Positions 1 to 12,101 of a stretch of 64,000 nucleotides of DNA are shown piece by piece. Position numbers and translations under genes: made by a program. The stretch's first letter is position 1, and each line of letters starts with the position of its first letter. The stretch spans positions 30,742,591 through 30,806,590 of the forward strand of contig CM065686.1 in the NCBI GenBank assembly GCA_017654935.2, given 5' to 3'. The notes under the pieces are model-generated. The model searched no databases, was not told where the DNA came from, and saw only the letters and a list, made by a program, of their open reading frames with translations. The DNA is from Phymorhynchus buccinoides (lineage: Eukaryota; Mollusca; Gastropoda; Neogastropoda; Raphitomidae).

Positions 1-11
1 GAGTTATAAGG

Positions 12-384
<373 letters not shown>

Positions 385-401
385 ACTCTCTCTCTTTCTC
401 T

Positions 402-496
<95 letters not shown>

Positions 497-505
497 CCCC
501 CCCCC
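385..505. repeat. (CT)n microsatellite ending in poly-C
   Basis: A CT dinucleotide array with three CTTT interruptions at the left, closed by a 12-base C run. Open reading frames across it encode only Ser-Leu or Arg-Glu repeats and are not genes. Confidence 0.95.
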
Positions 506-1195
506 ACCATGATGATGTAACATAGATTGTCTGTTTATGAATCTCATGACTTGTCACACTTTGGACTTGCACAATTTACATCACAATACTGAATAGGTCA
601 TGTACAGTGTATTATTAGCATTAGCAAGCAACAACATTGTAAACCATTGTACCTCTGCGCCCCTGTTTTAACTGAAGACTGAACTGTTCATGTATCATCT
701 ATATCACTTCTTTTTTTTTCCAATCAGAGCAAATTTTAACAAATGGGGTGGGGTAGAGAGGGAGGTAGTTACTCACTGTTAATGCTTTGTATAATTTCTT
801 GTTTCCTATTTAACTTGCAGTTTCAATCTTTATTCTCTAATCCCACCATAATTTCCAAGCCCAAAGTATGCATAATACAAAAAGGTAGGGAACATGGTAA
901 CAGACATTTGAACACAAAAGTCAATATTGAAGAACACCTGCCATGTAAACATTTGGGCTTTTAAAATAATCTTTGAAAAGACAACATATGTTATCGGCTT
1001 CACCGGTTTGCCAAGTTTACTTGTTCAGACATGGAATACTACGGTACTTGTTGAGCCCATGCAGATGCTTCACAGTATACTGTAGAAAAGATAACCAGAA
1101 AGAATGTCGGGTTTTTTGTTATTGGTTGTTTTTTTCTTACAAAAAGAATCACCACTCTCCTTGCAAGACAGTGGTGATTATTTTTTTTCCATCTT

Positions 1196-1199
<4 letters not shown>
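506..1199. other. Gene-free stretch, probably intronic
   Basis: AT-rich sequence with no splice-bounded coding block, repeat match within the window or inverted repeat that I could find. Confidence 0.5.
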
Positions 1200-1281
<82 letters not shown>

Positions 1282-1282
1282 C
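1200..1282. repeat. (CT)n microsatellite
   Basis: Uninterrupted CT dinucleotides. Confidence 0.95.
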
Positions 1283-1353
1283 AGGGCTGGGTGGAAAAAA
1301 GCATGTAACTTGCTTATCTCATGTTCCCTGGTTAAATAAAATTTTGTTTATTG

Positions 1354-1480
<127 letters not shown>

Positions 1481-1539
1481 CATCCCCTGTTGTTCTGGAA
1501 TCTTGATTGTTGGTCCATCTTGTGTCTTGTTCATGTCCT

Positions 1540-1890
1540 TTCCCCTTTCTCCTCTTCTGCTTCATATTCTTTGTGCTTCTCAGATTCATGTTTATTTTAT
1601 TTTTTTCTTCATTCTTTTTTTTCTTTCTTCCTGTTCTCATCTTTTCTTCTTCCTTTTCCCTTCTATTTCTTTCTTCTTTTTTTCGTTTCTAGCTTTTCTT
1701 CTTTTGTTTTGTTTTCCTTGTTCTTTTTCCTTTTCTTCTTCTCTCTTTTCTGTCTTCAGTTTTTCCTTAGTCTCTCTCTCTCTCTCTTTTTTCTTCTTTC
1801 TTTTCGTCTTTTCTTTATCGTTTCTTTGTTTTCTTTTCTTTTTATTCGTTTCATTTTCATTGTTTCTCCTTTGTTTCAGTTTCTTTTCTT
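1540..1890. repeat. Long pyrimidine-rich tract
   Basis: About 350 bases on the + strand are almost entirely T and C, without a fixed unit (mixed TTTCTT, TTCTTC, CTCTCT). This looks like a decayed polypyrimidine satellite. Overlapping open frames of Phe/Ser/Leu composition are artefacts of the base bias. Confidence 0.8.
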
Positions 1891-2129
1891 TTCTTTTGGT
1901 GATGATTTTTGGATGACTGATGATGATAATAATGAGTCCTGATGAAGATGATGCTCAGTGATCCATTCTGGAATTGAGACACTGTGACAGGGCTGTCCTC
2001 CACGCTCCCTATCAAATCTATCCTGGTGTCAACCAGGCCTGGGAGGAACAGACACCTGCAGTGTTGGTCAGGAAATTAGAGCAACACTCTCAACACACAT
2101 CTGTGTAGTCCCAGTCTTCCCATTGAATC

Positions 2130-2205
2130 CACATCATACTCACAAGACTGATGGGATTCGAACCCATGACCTCCCAGCCACTAGTCCGCAACTCTAAGAA
2201 AGAAT
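2130..2205 (-). repeat. Possible tRNA-derived SINE relic
   Basis: On the minus strand there is a close match to a tRNA B box (GGGTTCGAATCCC, with a preceding CAT) at about 2153-2167. The upstream A-box-like segment is poor, and no cloverleaf can be drawn, so this is not a tRNA gene. The SINE body may continue leftward to about 1960. Confidence 0.35.
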
Positions 2206-2612
2206 GTAAATTAGTGAAATCTAACGCTTGTTCCCCTCACAAACATTACCATTTTGAATTTGGTGGTGCGTTTTTCAAATTAAGAATGAAGTCATTCTAC
2301 ATGAATTTGTGGAAGAATTATGCTTGCCCTTTTTCAGTGGGGAGTGGGATTTTTAAAAGGGGGGGAATGGGATTTTGTTTTTTAAAAATTTTCATTGACA
2401 GTATGTTGCCAGAGTATGAAAGGTTACTAAGAAATTTCAAAACTGCAACAAAGACTATGAAATGGTGTTGGCATTGTTAAAACAAAATAATGAAGATTTG
2501 TTTAGGGTTGTGTTGTGTTTTAAGCAGATAAGATGGGGTTTTATTCCAATCTTTTTACTTGAAGCCATGTTTTTGATATCTCTTAAATAAAACTTCTTTT
2601 CTCATGTAATGT

Positions 2613-2967
2613 CAGGGCTCCCAATCGTCCCGCACTTACGGTATAATATTTCAAGTGTACCTGATGAGTAACTTGACGGAAGTTTTCAGAATGTCAATGT
2701 GTGCTTGCACGAGCGCATGCACACACACACACACACACGCGCGCACACGCACACACACACAGAGTGAAAATTAGTTCAATGAATTAGGCCTAGTTGTGAA
2801 GACAATGGATCTCTCAATAGGTCATAACTTAGAATGCAAAGGCTATGTTTGTTTCTTTGCCCATTTTTATAGTGCATCCCTGGGACCCCTGCACATTCTT
2901 TTAGAGGGTCCTTTAGGCTTTTAGTACTTCATAGACCCTCAGAATTTGGGGGTCCCTGGGTGCCCTG
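2613..2967. mobile_element. Short non-autonomous DNA transposon with CAGGG termini
   Basis: Begins CAGGGCTCCCAATCGTCCCG and ends in the inverse, GGGTGCCCTG. Related to the 762-bp element at 63220-63981, with which it shares both ends (the CATCCCTGGGACC segment recurs near 2875 and 63890). Flanking 6-mers TAATGT and CATTGT agree at four of six positions, consistent with a decayed 6-bp target duplication. No coding capacity. Confidence 0.65.
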
Positions 2968-3112
2968 CATTGTAGTTATCTTTTTAAAAAATTAGAAAAA
3001 GATTGATGTTATCTAGCATTTAGAAGCTAGCCAAAATGTGCAAAAGAAGTAAGCCATGGAAAAAAGGATGCATGCATACTCGTACGTGCATTCACATACA
3101 CAGTGCGTGCGC

Positions 3113-3308
<196 letters not shown>

Positions 3309-4009
3309 CCAGGTGTGCAGGAAAATTAACATGAAAAAAACAACCAAGCCAACTAATGATAAACCAGATCCAACAGCAACCAGCATGCACACACCCAGCT
3401 CTCTTTTCCTTTCAGTTTGACACTCTCGCAAAAGCAGGTACTTTATGATATTTCTGACAGTTTTAACAGATGCTTCCTATTTAAGGATCTCACTGAAGGA
3501 TGCAAAAGGCTCTAAAGGGCTGGCAAATTGACTTGAAAGCTCTGTTTTGAAAACTTATTATTGGCCAACATTGCAGGTGCTTTTAATTTTAGAAGTAATT
3601 TTATGAGCCCAATAAAAAGTTCTTTTTGTTTCCAGTTTTAGACTTGCAAAGACGAGCAGAGCATGCACCTATTATTCATTTTGCCTTTATTTTCCAACCA
3701 GTGAGCATTTTTTTTAATAACAACATTATTTTTTTGCTGGTGGTCAACCTGTTGATTTAGTTGTGGAGATATAATTCCTTAAAAAGTTATATTGATAGTC
3801 AGCTTGAGAAGTGTAAAGAATATGATATAATAAAGAAGTAGGGATCAAAGAGAGAATATTATAAGAGGGAGAGGTAGGAATATAAACATGGAGAGAAAAA
3901 AATAGGAGTGTTAACCGAATTTTGAGCTTTTTTTCCAGTTGAATTAATTGTAGAAGGCTGTATAAGAATTATTTTATGCTTAATACAACCTCGTCATGTT
4001 GTGATTGAT

Positions 4010-4245
4010 TATCATGCCATTGAAGCAATTTCTGCCAGATTACTGCAGTCTAAAGCCTCCTAAAAGAACGCTAGTTATGGAACTCACCCTGAGACGTCAA
4101 ATCTGGCCCAGGCCTGTGACACTCCGTGACAAGCTGTGGGATCCTGCTGAGGCACTGCGTTTGATTGCAAACTTCATCAACCGAACCGGACTGAGCATCT
4201 AATATGGCCGGGAACAAAGTTGAAGAAGAAGAATGGAAATCACCA
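4010..4245 (+). mobile_element. Fragment of a retroelement 3' end with GAA tail
   Basis: A short frame ends in residues NRTGLSI followed by a stop. A few dozen bases later comes a GAAGAAGAA run. The form (end of an ORF2-like frame, short 3' UTR, GAA-repeat tail) resembles the 3' terminus of a non-LTR retrotransposon. No complete domain is present, so the family is not assigned. Confidence 0.4.
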
Positions 4246-4386
4246 GAGTTTCTCACAGTACATGGAACTCAGCCTTGATTTTCAGAGATGTTCTTTTCTC
4301 ACTCTCAGCCACGTGTTCTCTAATCTGGATAGATACTGTACAGTACTAAGATAACGATCTGCCAGTATAATGGTGCATGTGTGTGT

Positions 4387-5027
4387 GGAGCATATTTATT
4401 TGCATGAAGAACGACAGCATTTCAGTCTTTCCGTATCTGCTCTGTTGGGCAATATTATATTTATGATGATTGAACTATGATTGTCAAACATGTTATTGTT
4501 TTTCTGCAGGGAGCAGATACTTTCTGTGAAGAACAATGACAGCATTCCATGTTTCCTCTGTTGGGCAGTATGATGATTGAACTATGAAAGATTGTCTTGT
4601 CTAATGCGTTATTTCTTCTGCAGGGAGCAAATACTTTATGTGAACAAACAACGACACCTGATGGGCAACATGATGATTTTACCAATGAAGATCTCAGTCA
4701 ATGATAGATTGCCACGTCTAGCATGTTATTTCTTCATAATGTTCTTCTGCAGGGAGCAGATAGTTCGTATGAAGAACAATGACAGCATTCCATTTGTGCT
4801 GTTACTGTTAGACAACAGGATTATCTTAGCTATGGCTATCTCTGGCCTTATGCTAATAGATTGCCATGTACAATGCGTTAAATTTCTTCTGCAGGGAGCA
4901 GATACTTCATATGAAGAACAATGACAGCATTCTATTCGTGCTGTTAGACAACAGGATGGTCTTAACTATGGCTATCTCTGGCCTCATGATAGATTGCCAT
5001 GTACAATGCATTACATTTCTTCTGCAG
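4387..5027 (+). repeat. Tandem array of degenerate Ral intron/exon-junction copies
   Basis: Five degenerate copies of the 3' end of an intron plus the first 55-60 bases of the Ral exon at 5028 lie in tandem before the real exon. Four keep a convincing splice acceptor (TTCTGCAG followed by GGAGCA), with exon-like starts at 4510, 4624, 4753 and 4895. The first, near 4388, has lost its acceptor. Spacings between successive starts, ending at the real exon, are 114, 129, 142 and 133 bases. The copies resemble the codons for [14 protein letters not shown] and then decay. None retains the rest of the exon or an obvious 5' splice site. They look like products of local tandem duplication and could act as decoy acceptors. 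Confidence 0.85.
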
Positions 5028-5202
5028 GGAGCAGATACTTCGTGTGAAGAACGATGACAGCATTCCATTCCTGCTGGTGGGCAACATGATCGACCTGAAG
5101 GAGCAGCGGCAGGTCACGGAGGAGGAGGCTCTGAAACGGGCCCAGGAGTGGAGGGTACCTTACGTGGAGACCTCCGCCAAGACCTGTGTGAATGTCGATA
5201 AG
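5028..5202 (+). CDS. RAL: Ral GTPase, internal exon with G4 and G5 motifs
   Basis: Internal coding exon of a Ras-like protein of the Ral subfamily, a membrane-bound GTPase known to act through the exocyst and RalBP1. The exon starts after TTCTTCTGCAG with the last base of an Arg codon and ends at AAG before GTGAGG, so it leaves in phase 0. The 58 full codons begin [18 protein letters not shown] and end [19 protein letters not shown] is the G5 guanine-binding motif, and EQILRVK, PFLLVGN and NVDK are Ral-typical. The G4 motif expected as NKxD reads NMID, so the guanine-contacting lysine is methionine. Exons for the P-loop and switches must lie upstream of the window. The next exon is 12102-12245 or 17357-17467. 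Confidence 0.9.
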
Positions 5203-5287
5203 GTGAGGAGGGAGGAAAGAGAGAGAGAGTGTGTGTGTGTTAGTTAGAAGGTGGTTGGAGATGATTGGTGATGTTTCCTGTGACATG

Positions 5288-5640
5288 AATTTGGTGCAAT
5301 CCTCTGTGGGGATACGGTGGGGGTCTTCTGTACAAATAGTTCCCCCACCTTCTGGAAGTTCTGTGCTTGTAACTTCTTCTAATCTGTCTTTCTCTTTGAC
5401 TCTGCCTTTTTCCTTGCTTTGTGTCATCTGCTATCTTTCCGACTTCTTGGTTCGTTCTTCTGCCTTTTTTCCAAAAACATCTTCCATATAGTTTTCTCCT
5501 TTGAGCTCCTCCGAAATCAGAATGTGTCGGCTGAATGCAGCGAGGAGACCAGTGAAAACTGGACAACGGACACGTACGTACCAATTATGGGCTTATGGCC
5601 TGGGAACGCAGAAAAATAAGAAGGTGCAGTGATAAGTACG
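5288..5640 (+). mobile_element. SINE-like dispersed repeat, copy 1
   Basis: Contains the block TACAAATAGTTCCCCCACCT followed by a CT-rich body. Its first half recurs at 45065-45250 (+), and both halves recur inverted at 19411-19800. The end (GGGAACGCAGAAAAATAAGAAG) has a degenerate GAA-type tail. The copy begins about 85 bases past the 5' splice site of the Ral exon, so it sits in the intron. Confidence 0.75.
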
Positions 5641-6080
5641 TTCTCAACACACACACACAAAAGAAGAAGAAAAAGGCAAGCCTGTAAAGGCAATACATAT
5701 TGTCATTATATAATATTTTGACAACATTTCTGCTTTCTATTCACCCCCCCCTCCCCCCCCCTTCTAATTAACTTATATTTCCTACCCTGATTTCTCTTTA
5801 CATGTTTGTGTTTTTTCTTACATAATTCAACCTCAATGTGGGTGTTTTTTTTAATAATCAGTTCCTAATTAGCATGAAAGGCAATGCAGTTATTGTTGCT
5901 TGTGAAACTAACTTTTTATGTGTAATGAAGTACTGTATGCAAGTTGTGGTGAATTTGGATTAATAGCTTGCAGTTTGATTGAAAAAATGTTATGGTTTTG
6001 TGCTACTTAACTTTCATTTTTAGATACTATGTACTCACTTGACCTCTCTCCTTTTTCACTTCACTCTCCCTATTTCTGTC

Positions 6081-6353
<273 letters not shown>

Positions 6354-6533
6354 TTCCATCCCTTTTCTTCAACTGCTTGTTGTGAGCATTTTTACATGCA
6401 TACACACACAGAGTATACTATCTTTATTTTGCTATTTATCTGTATCATTAGATAAAGATAAATAAGGTTTAGATGGCTGAAAAAAATGCTGTTTAATAGA
6501 TTGCAGAATTTTTTTAAGTAGTTCTACTTCAAT

Positions 6534-6771
6534 TTAACCCTTTCACCGCCAAAGTCACATTTTAGCACCACAGTGATTTAATACCTATGTCACTAAAAGG
6601 CATCAAATTGGGGTCTATTATCCAAAGAAGACCCAATTGTCTTAGTTTTTGGAAGCAAGGATAGACCTTATTTTATGCCACAGAAGAATCCCCAATACTG
6701 TAGACAGATTTTGTTCTCTACCCAGGTAAATTTATTTTTGGCTGAAATATGGCTTGCAGTGAAAGGGTTAA
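6534..6771. mobile_element. TTAA-flanked MITE
   Basis: A 238-bp element bounded by TTAACCCTTTCAC on the left and GTGAAAGGGTTAA on the right, with TTAA at each edge as the presumed target duplication. This is the structure of a non-autonomous piggyBac-type element. There is no open frame of note. Confidence 0.8.
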
Positions 6772-7461
6772 GCTTAAAGGGCAAGTGCACTTTGAATAAC
6801 TACCATTATTACAAAATGGGGTGAAAAGTGATAGACAAGTCTTCATTGTTGTCTGTACATGTTTTTTGTTGTTGTTTTTGTTTTTTTGTCTTATTCTCCC
6901 TTCATGTTTCCCTGCATCATGTCAAATAGCTGGCACCGTAAGAACAGAACAATCAGTGTTATTGTTGGTGATGAGCAAAATGATCTCTTTGTCTCTGTCT
7001 CTAGCATTGTTGAGAAATGAAAATAACAGACCAAATGCAACTCAAAGATGGTGTTACAGTGGTTCTTTCATTCAGTATAGTGTTAATAATGATGTTTGGA
7101 CTTTGGAATACACGAGGCAAGCTTTTATAAAGATTCTTTGTGTGGGATGAGACAGTGTTTTGAGTTGCACAGCGTTGCAAGTGTTTGTATTGTAATGTCA
7201 TACTCATAGCATTTTTGTTTGCTTTTTTTTTTATGAGATGGTAACAGAGTGGAAGTAATTGGGATATTGTTTGTACCTTTGGTAAAAGAACATATATATT
7301 ATGTAATGTTGGGTGACATCAAATAATGATGTGATCTGACATTGAATGTAAAAAGTACAACCTTTCTTTTTAAAGCAAAGATGAAAATTGCCTTTGAAAG
7401 TCATGAAAGACGCATCAGATTCACATATGGCTTGTATTGGATTTGCATTAGAGTTTGTGTG

Positions 7462-7516
<55 letters not shown>

Positions 7517-8660
7517 TTCAAAACTAAGGAAAAAACCAAGTAGGACGACTGTGGTGTCCCACTTGTCCCAATATATATATATATCTATTGTGTGTGTGGT
7601 TGTTTTTTGTTTGTTTTTTTTGGGTTTTTTTTTAATTGGGTTTTTTTTTGGGGGGGGGATTTTTTAATGTAGGATTCCTTTTGAAGTAGCTATTGAAAAG
7701 TTCTAGATTTTCATAATCATAAAACGTGTAGTTTACACATGATTGGAGCATCTCATTTAGTGATTTACTCTGTTTATCTCATCTCCACGATTAATTCTCA
7801 AGTTTTACAACTTTGAAGAGTCCCAAGTACAACCACATTTTATTTTCCCAAACAGTCATAATGCACGCTGATAACAACATCAGCAACATTTATCACATTC
7901 AAAGAAATGTAATTTCCCACCATCTCTCCCATCTCTACCACCCTGGTCTGATGTACAGATAAGTGAATGCAATTTTCATTCCGCCCACACATTACTCTGC
8001 AGTGGGTGTGAGAGTGCTATACTTGTACAGATGTTTCTACACCAAGCTAGTCCTGCCATTCAGCTATCTTCGCTCCTCATTGTGCTAGCACTTCATTGAC
8101 ATTTTGCATTTCCTCACACACCCAGCTGTGTGCCGAGTGGCCGCCCTGTTGACACTATGACTGACAATGCATCGTCATCTGGCCATGTCATGTGCTTCAG
8201 AATTGGATTGAACTTGGAAGGGCACAAGATGGTTTTTTAAACTGTAAAGCTGTGTCATCGTTTGGAATCAATACCGCAGTTGTAGCTCATAAGAAACATT
8301 GTTTGTGCTTGCTTGCTTTGTTTCAATAATTCTTCCCACTCTGTCTTATCTTGTGTTCAAGTATTTTTTGAATGGCAAATATGATCAAAGATGTTACATG
8401 GTTTCAGATTGTCACCAGTTTTATTATTTTAAGCAGCTACCTTCTTTACATTATTTTTAACCTGTCTCATGCCCCCTCTGTTCCCACTCCTACCCCACCC
8501 TACCCTTCTTAAGCTTAGCTGAGGCACTTGAAGTTGTACCCTGTGTTAAAAAAAACAAAAATCGCACAGCATTTTCAGATTAATTAATACAAAGTATATA
8601 ACTGCATTCAACATTTTTACAAATGATTTTTGTATATAGTTATGTTATTGTTGTCTTAAC
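6772..8660. other. Intronic DNA with a (TA)n tract
   Basis: Mostly AT-rich sequence of the Ral intron. A (TA)n microsatellite occupies about 7466-7514 and a T/G homopolymer-rich patch lies near 7600-7660. No coding exon was found. Confidence 0.55.
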
Positions 8661-8667
8661 CTGACTT

Positions 8668-8870
8668 AAAGACTCCAGGGATCATCCCAACAGCCGAAGC
8701 ACTTGAACACTATGATACAAATGCACCAGCTAGGGATGAGAACATTATGTGTGTGACTGTTTTTGACTACCCCGCCACGTGGGCAGCCACACTCCGACTT
8801 CGGAAGATTTTAGACTGATGATGTTATGCTAGGAGCTTGTCATGGCTTAAGACAATCCCCACTCAACCAT
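8668..8870 (+). mobile_element. Dispersed repeat family R2, copy 1
   Basis: A block starting near GACTCCAGGGATCATCCCAA and running through GTGGGCAGCCACACTCCG is repeated at 55567-55745 (+) and, inverted, at 45835-46030. It is SINE-sized and contains no intact coding sequence. The sequence to the right as far as 10230 holds no feature I can support. Confidence 0.8.
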
Positions 8871-10230
8871 GCAAACATAACAACATTTTGATGTAGCCTT
8901 CGTGTTCCAGCTTATGTCAACTGGTCGGACACAGCCTCATGCCAAGGCGTGCATATAGTTATAATATCCTGTACAGACATTGGTTGGACGGGTGGAGACT
9001 GGGGCAGGAGGTTAAGATTACCGCCAACTGTTCCTGATTTTCTTTATCTAGCCCCAAAGCTTCTCTCCACATTTTTTTTTGGGGAAATATCTATTCCTCC
9101 CCATCTAATTCTGGAGGGGACAGATCTCTGTTTGGCTAAGGCAGGAAAACTACAGACTTGGGAAAACAAGATAGCTTATCAAAGACACTCTGAATGCTCC
9201 CGTGGCTGGATACAGAATCCTTTTGCGCGCTTCTCTTACTGCTTTGCATTTGTGCAGTAATGTTACATGTTTCTCTGGGTGTTTGATGCATTTGGGAGGT
9301 TCGTTAGATAGAATATGTATGTTCATTCTTTTCTAAATGTAGCCTGTCAACCACACAGTGCTTCCCTTTTTTTGTCAACATGTTGAACAATTCGGTCACA
9401 TTCTGATTCACAAAGAGGTTGCTTTTCTTCTTTTGTTGTTGTTGGTTGGGTTGCGGGTTTTTTTTTTTTACAATTCTAGATATCCATGTGATGTTTCAAA
9501 TTTATATGAGTTTTGAATGTGAAGACAAAAATAAGCATCCTAAGACTTCAAAAGCTTCAAGTATGCATTGGTGTGTGTGTGTGTGAAGTCAAAATCATCT
9601 TTATTGAGGGTTAAAGAATAAGCTGACAAAGCTTTTTTTCATCCTTCTCTGTGTGTGTGTGTCACTATGTGTGAGAAAGAAAGAAATCAAACATAAAAAA
9701 ATCAATTTTTTGTAATGAATTATTCCATTCCATATTTTTTCTGCTGTTCACACATTCCGATTTGTTTCTAAATAGCTGTCTTATTATTGATCACACTCAA
9801 ATCTTTCTTTTTAAGTGAATACCGAAATAGTATGAATGCATGTGTGTGTAAATTTGTGTTGTTTGTCAATATGCCACTGTATAATTGCTGGCAGGTGTGG
9901 GTTTAAAAATAAAAGAAAAGAGAAAGACAAAGTGAGCGTGAGGAAAGGAAAGTAAAACCGAGCGCGTTCGGGCACTGACAACTGATTACCTTTGGTTTCA
10001 GTTTGCAGACATATGTCATGGGGGAATTGGAGTTTGCTTGGATTTTGTTTGTGTTTAGTGTTGTTTTGGGTTTGTTTGTTTGTTTTTTGTCCTTGAAGTT
10101 GAGCTGATGCCAAAATATCGTAATGGCTTTGGAACGTTGCCATATTGTTGAAACAGAGACTTGATTGAACCATTTTTTTAAAAATGGTAATTATTTTTTT
10201 ATTTTTTTAACTATCTTCTTCACCTCCCTC

Positions 10231-10353
<123 letters not shown>

Positions 10354-10444
10354 AATTCTATTTAAAGATTTCATTTCTTATAGCATAGTATTATGGTGTG
10401 GATCCAAAAGTCGGGGATGTGTCTTTTGACAAATATGTTAATAC

Positions 10445-10532
10445 TAGCGCAACGCCCCGTACCGGTAACGCCTAGTACCGGTAATGCCTTGTACAGGTAA
10501 CGCCAAGTACCGGTACCGCTGAGTACCGGTTT
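10445..10532. repeat. ACCGGTA minisatellite
   Basis: About five units of 17-18 bases, each with a TACCGGTA-like core (for example AGTACCGGTAACGCC). It lies at the left edge of the larger repeat at 10560-11215. Confidence 0.8.
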
Positions 10533-10559
10533 CGCCGGGTCCGCAAAATATGATATTTT

Positions 10560-11215
10560 TACTTTAGTGGCTGAAAATACCATTTTTTGACCCCTACCAC
10601 TTTCAAGGCCTACCGATCTCCATGACCTTGACCTTGATCGGTATGCAATCACCAGAACAAACATAAGCCAAAGTACCTACATGCCAAGTTTGAAGTCCCT
10701 AAGACCAACGGTGTGGACGTTATAGCCCCTTAAAGATTTTCGGTTTTCAAGGTCATACGCCAAGGTGAAGGTCATGACGGTGATAATTTATGCACGGATG
10801 CCTTCTCTCATGGTGACACGCCACCACACAAAACTGGAAACGATTCGGTAAAGCAGTTCGGGAGATATGCGTGGGACAGTAAAACCCAATCATTAGACCC
10901 CTACCACTTTCAAGGCATACCGATCTCCCTGACCTTGACCTTCATTGGTACGCCATCATCAGAACGGCCATAAGCGAAAGTACATCCATGCCAAGTTTCA
11001 AGACTAGGACCTGCGGTGTGGAAGTTATGGCCCCTTAACGATTTTCGGTCCCCCCCCTCCCCATGACCCCTTGGCGGAGGTTTCCGAAAAGTAAGGACGG
11101 CATGACCTTCGGAAGGTGCCAAGGATGCTTGATACCAAATTTGGTGTCAATCGGTTGAGAACTGTGGCCGTGCATAAGGGACACACAGACAGACAGACAT
11201 ACAGATTTCGAAAAT
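10560..11215. mobile_element. Repeat rich in AGGTCA motifs, two internal units
   Basis: Two similar segments start near 10580 and 10898 with GACCCCTACCACTTTCAAGG. Each contains TGACCTTGACCTT, the reverse complement of adjacent AGGTCA half-sites, and a GTTATGGCCCCTTAA-like segment (GTTATAGCCCCTTAA in the first unit). The right end is a CAGACAGACAGACA run. A related copy lies at 61740-62330. No coding potential; family not identified. Confidence 0.75.
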
Positions 11216-11285
11216 ATATATAAGATGAATATGTGTAAAAATTTGTTGTGAATGTCCAATATCTTTGTTTACGTGGTTTTCTCAT

Positions 11286-11525
11286 CTAGCACTACGGGCG
11301 AATACATTCGCCCAAGACATCACTCTACACTCCCACCAAATGCAAAGACATTCACTGCCAAGCACCCTGCCATGCGTTTATCTATTGTTAGAGCTTAAAT
11401 GATTTATTCCGCTAAAGCAACACAAGCACACTCGAAAAAATAGTTACTCCTCTCTTGTCGTTTCAGATGCAGCGGACAACCAGAAATGCATAAAAAAAAT
11501 ACATGGCGCTTGAAGTGTTAAAGGA
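11286..11525. mobile_element. Dispersed repeat, uninterrupted copy
   Basis: Starts near GCGAATACATTCGCCC, a palindromic patch, and includes ACCAAATGCAAAGACATTCA. The same element occurs at 57935-58580, where it is split by a MITE and contains a poly-C run. Confidence 0.75.
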
Positions 11526-11982
11526 AAAACAAAATTAAGCTTATATTTTTCGTTACAAATATGGCAGTCTTGTGCTTTAGACACCCACTCAAAATCTACT
11601 TATTTCGGTTTTATGAAAATACTCTTAGGCTGATCCTAACCTTATCCCTTTCTCAAGAATGGCAGAATAGTGCTTCTGTGTCGCTGCTGGAAAAAAGGAT
11701 TGAATTAATAAATCCAAAATATTGACAATATTTGAAAATTGTTCTTTACGCTGATGAAAAATTTGAGGGGGTTGGTGGATAAAGTACAAGGTAGCCACAA
11801 ACTGTACACTTATGGTCAGGAAAATGCAGGCACCTGATTTACTGTTACATGTGCATGCTGTATTGTATGCCAACTAATTCTTTTATTTTGGGTTCCCAAA
11901 ATCGTGTGATTGATGGATTTATGTTATCCATCCGTTTTACATTTAATCACTAATATCAATGTGATGTGTGCACGCCCACTTT

Positions 11983-12068
<86 letters not shown>

Positions 12069-12078
12069 TCTCTCTCCA
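11983..12078 (+). promoter_or_regulatory. (CT)n tract forming an extended polypyrimidine tract
   Basis: About 96 bases of CT dinucleotides end roughly 24 bases before the Ral terminal exon at 12102. The remaining intron end reads CACACACGTTTTCAG. In RNA this gives many CUCUCU sites, the known binding motif of polypyrimidine tract-binding protein. A role in choosing the terminal exon is inference. Confidence 0.55.
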
Positions 12079-12101
12079 CACATGCACACACACGTTTTCA
12101 G

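Noticed and set aside
2150..2180. tRNA gene on the minus strand
   Set aside because: Only the B-box arm is tRNA-like. There is no matching acceptor stem or anticodon loop.
4005..4202. Small protein gene of 65 codons
   Set aside because: The end NRTGLSI followed by a GAA-repeat tail fits a retroelement 3' end, and there is no splice or promoter context.
4577..5057. Separate short genes reading CREQIL repeats
   Set aside because: These frames run through acceptor sites of the duplicated Ral junctions. Each shifts frame or stops, and they are explained as degenerate exon copies.
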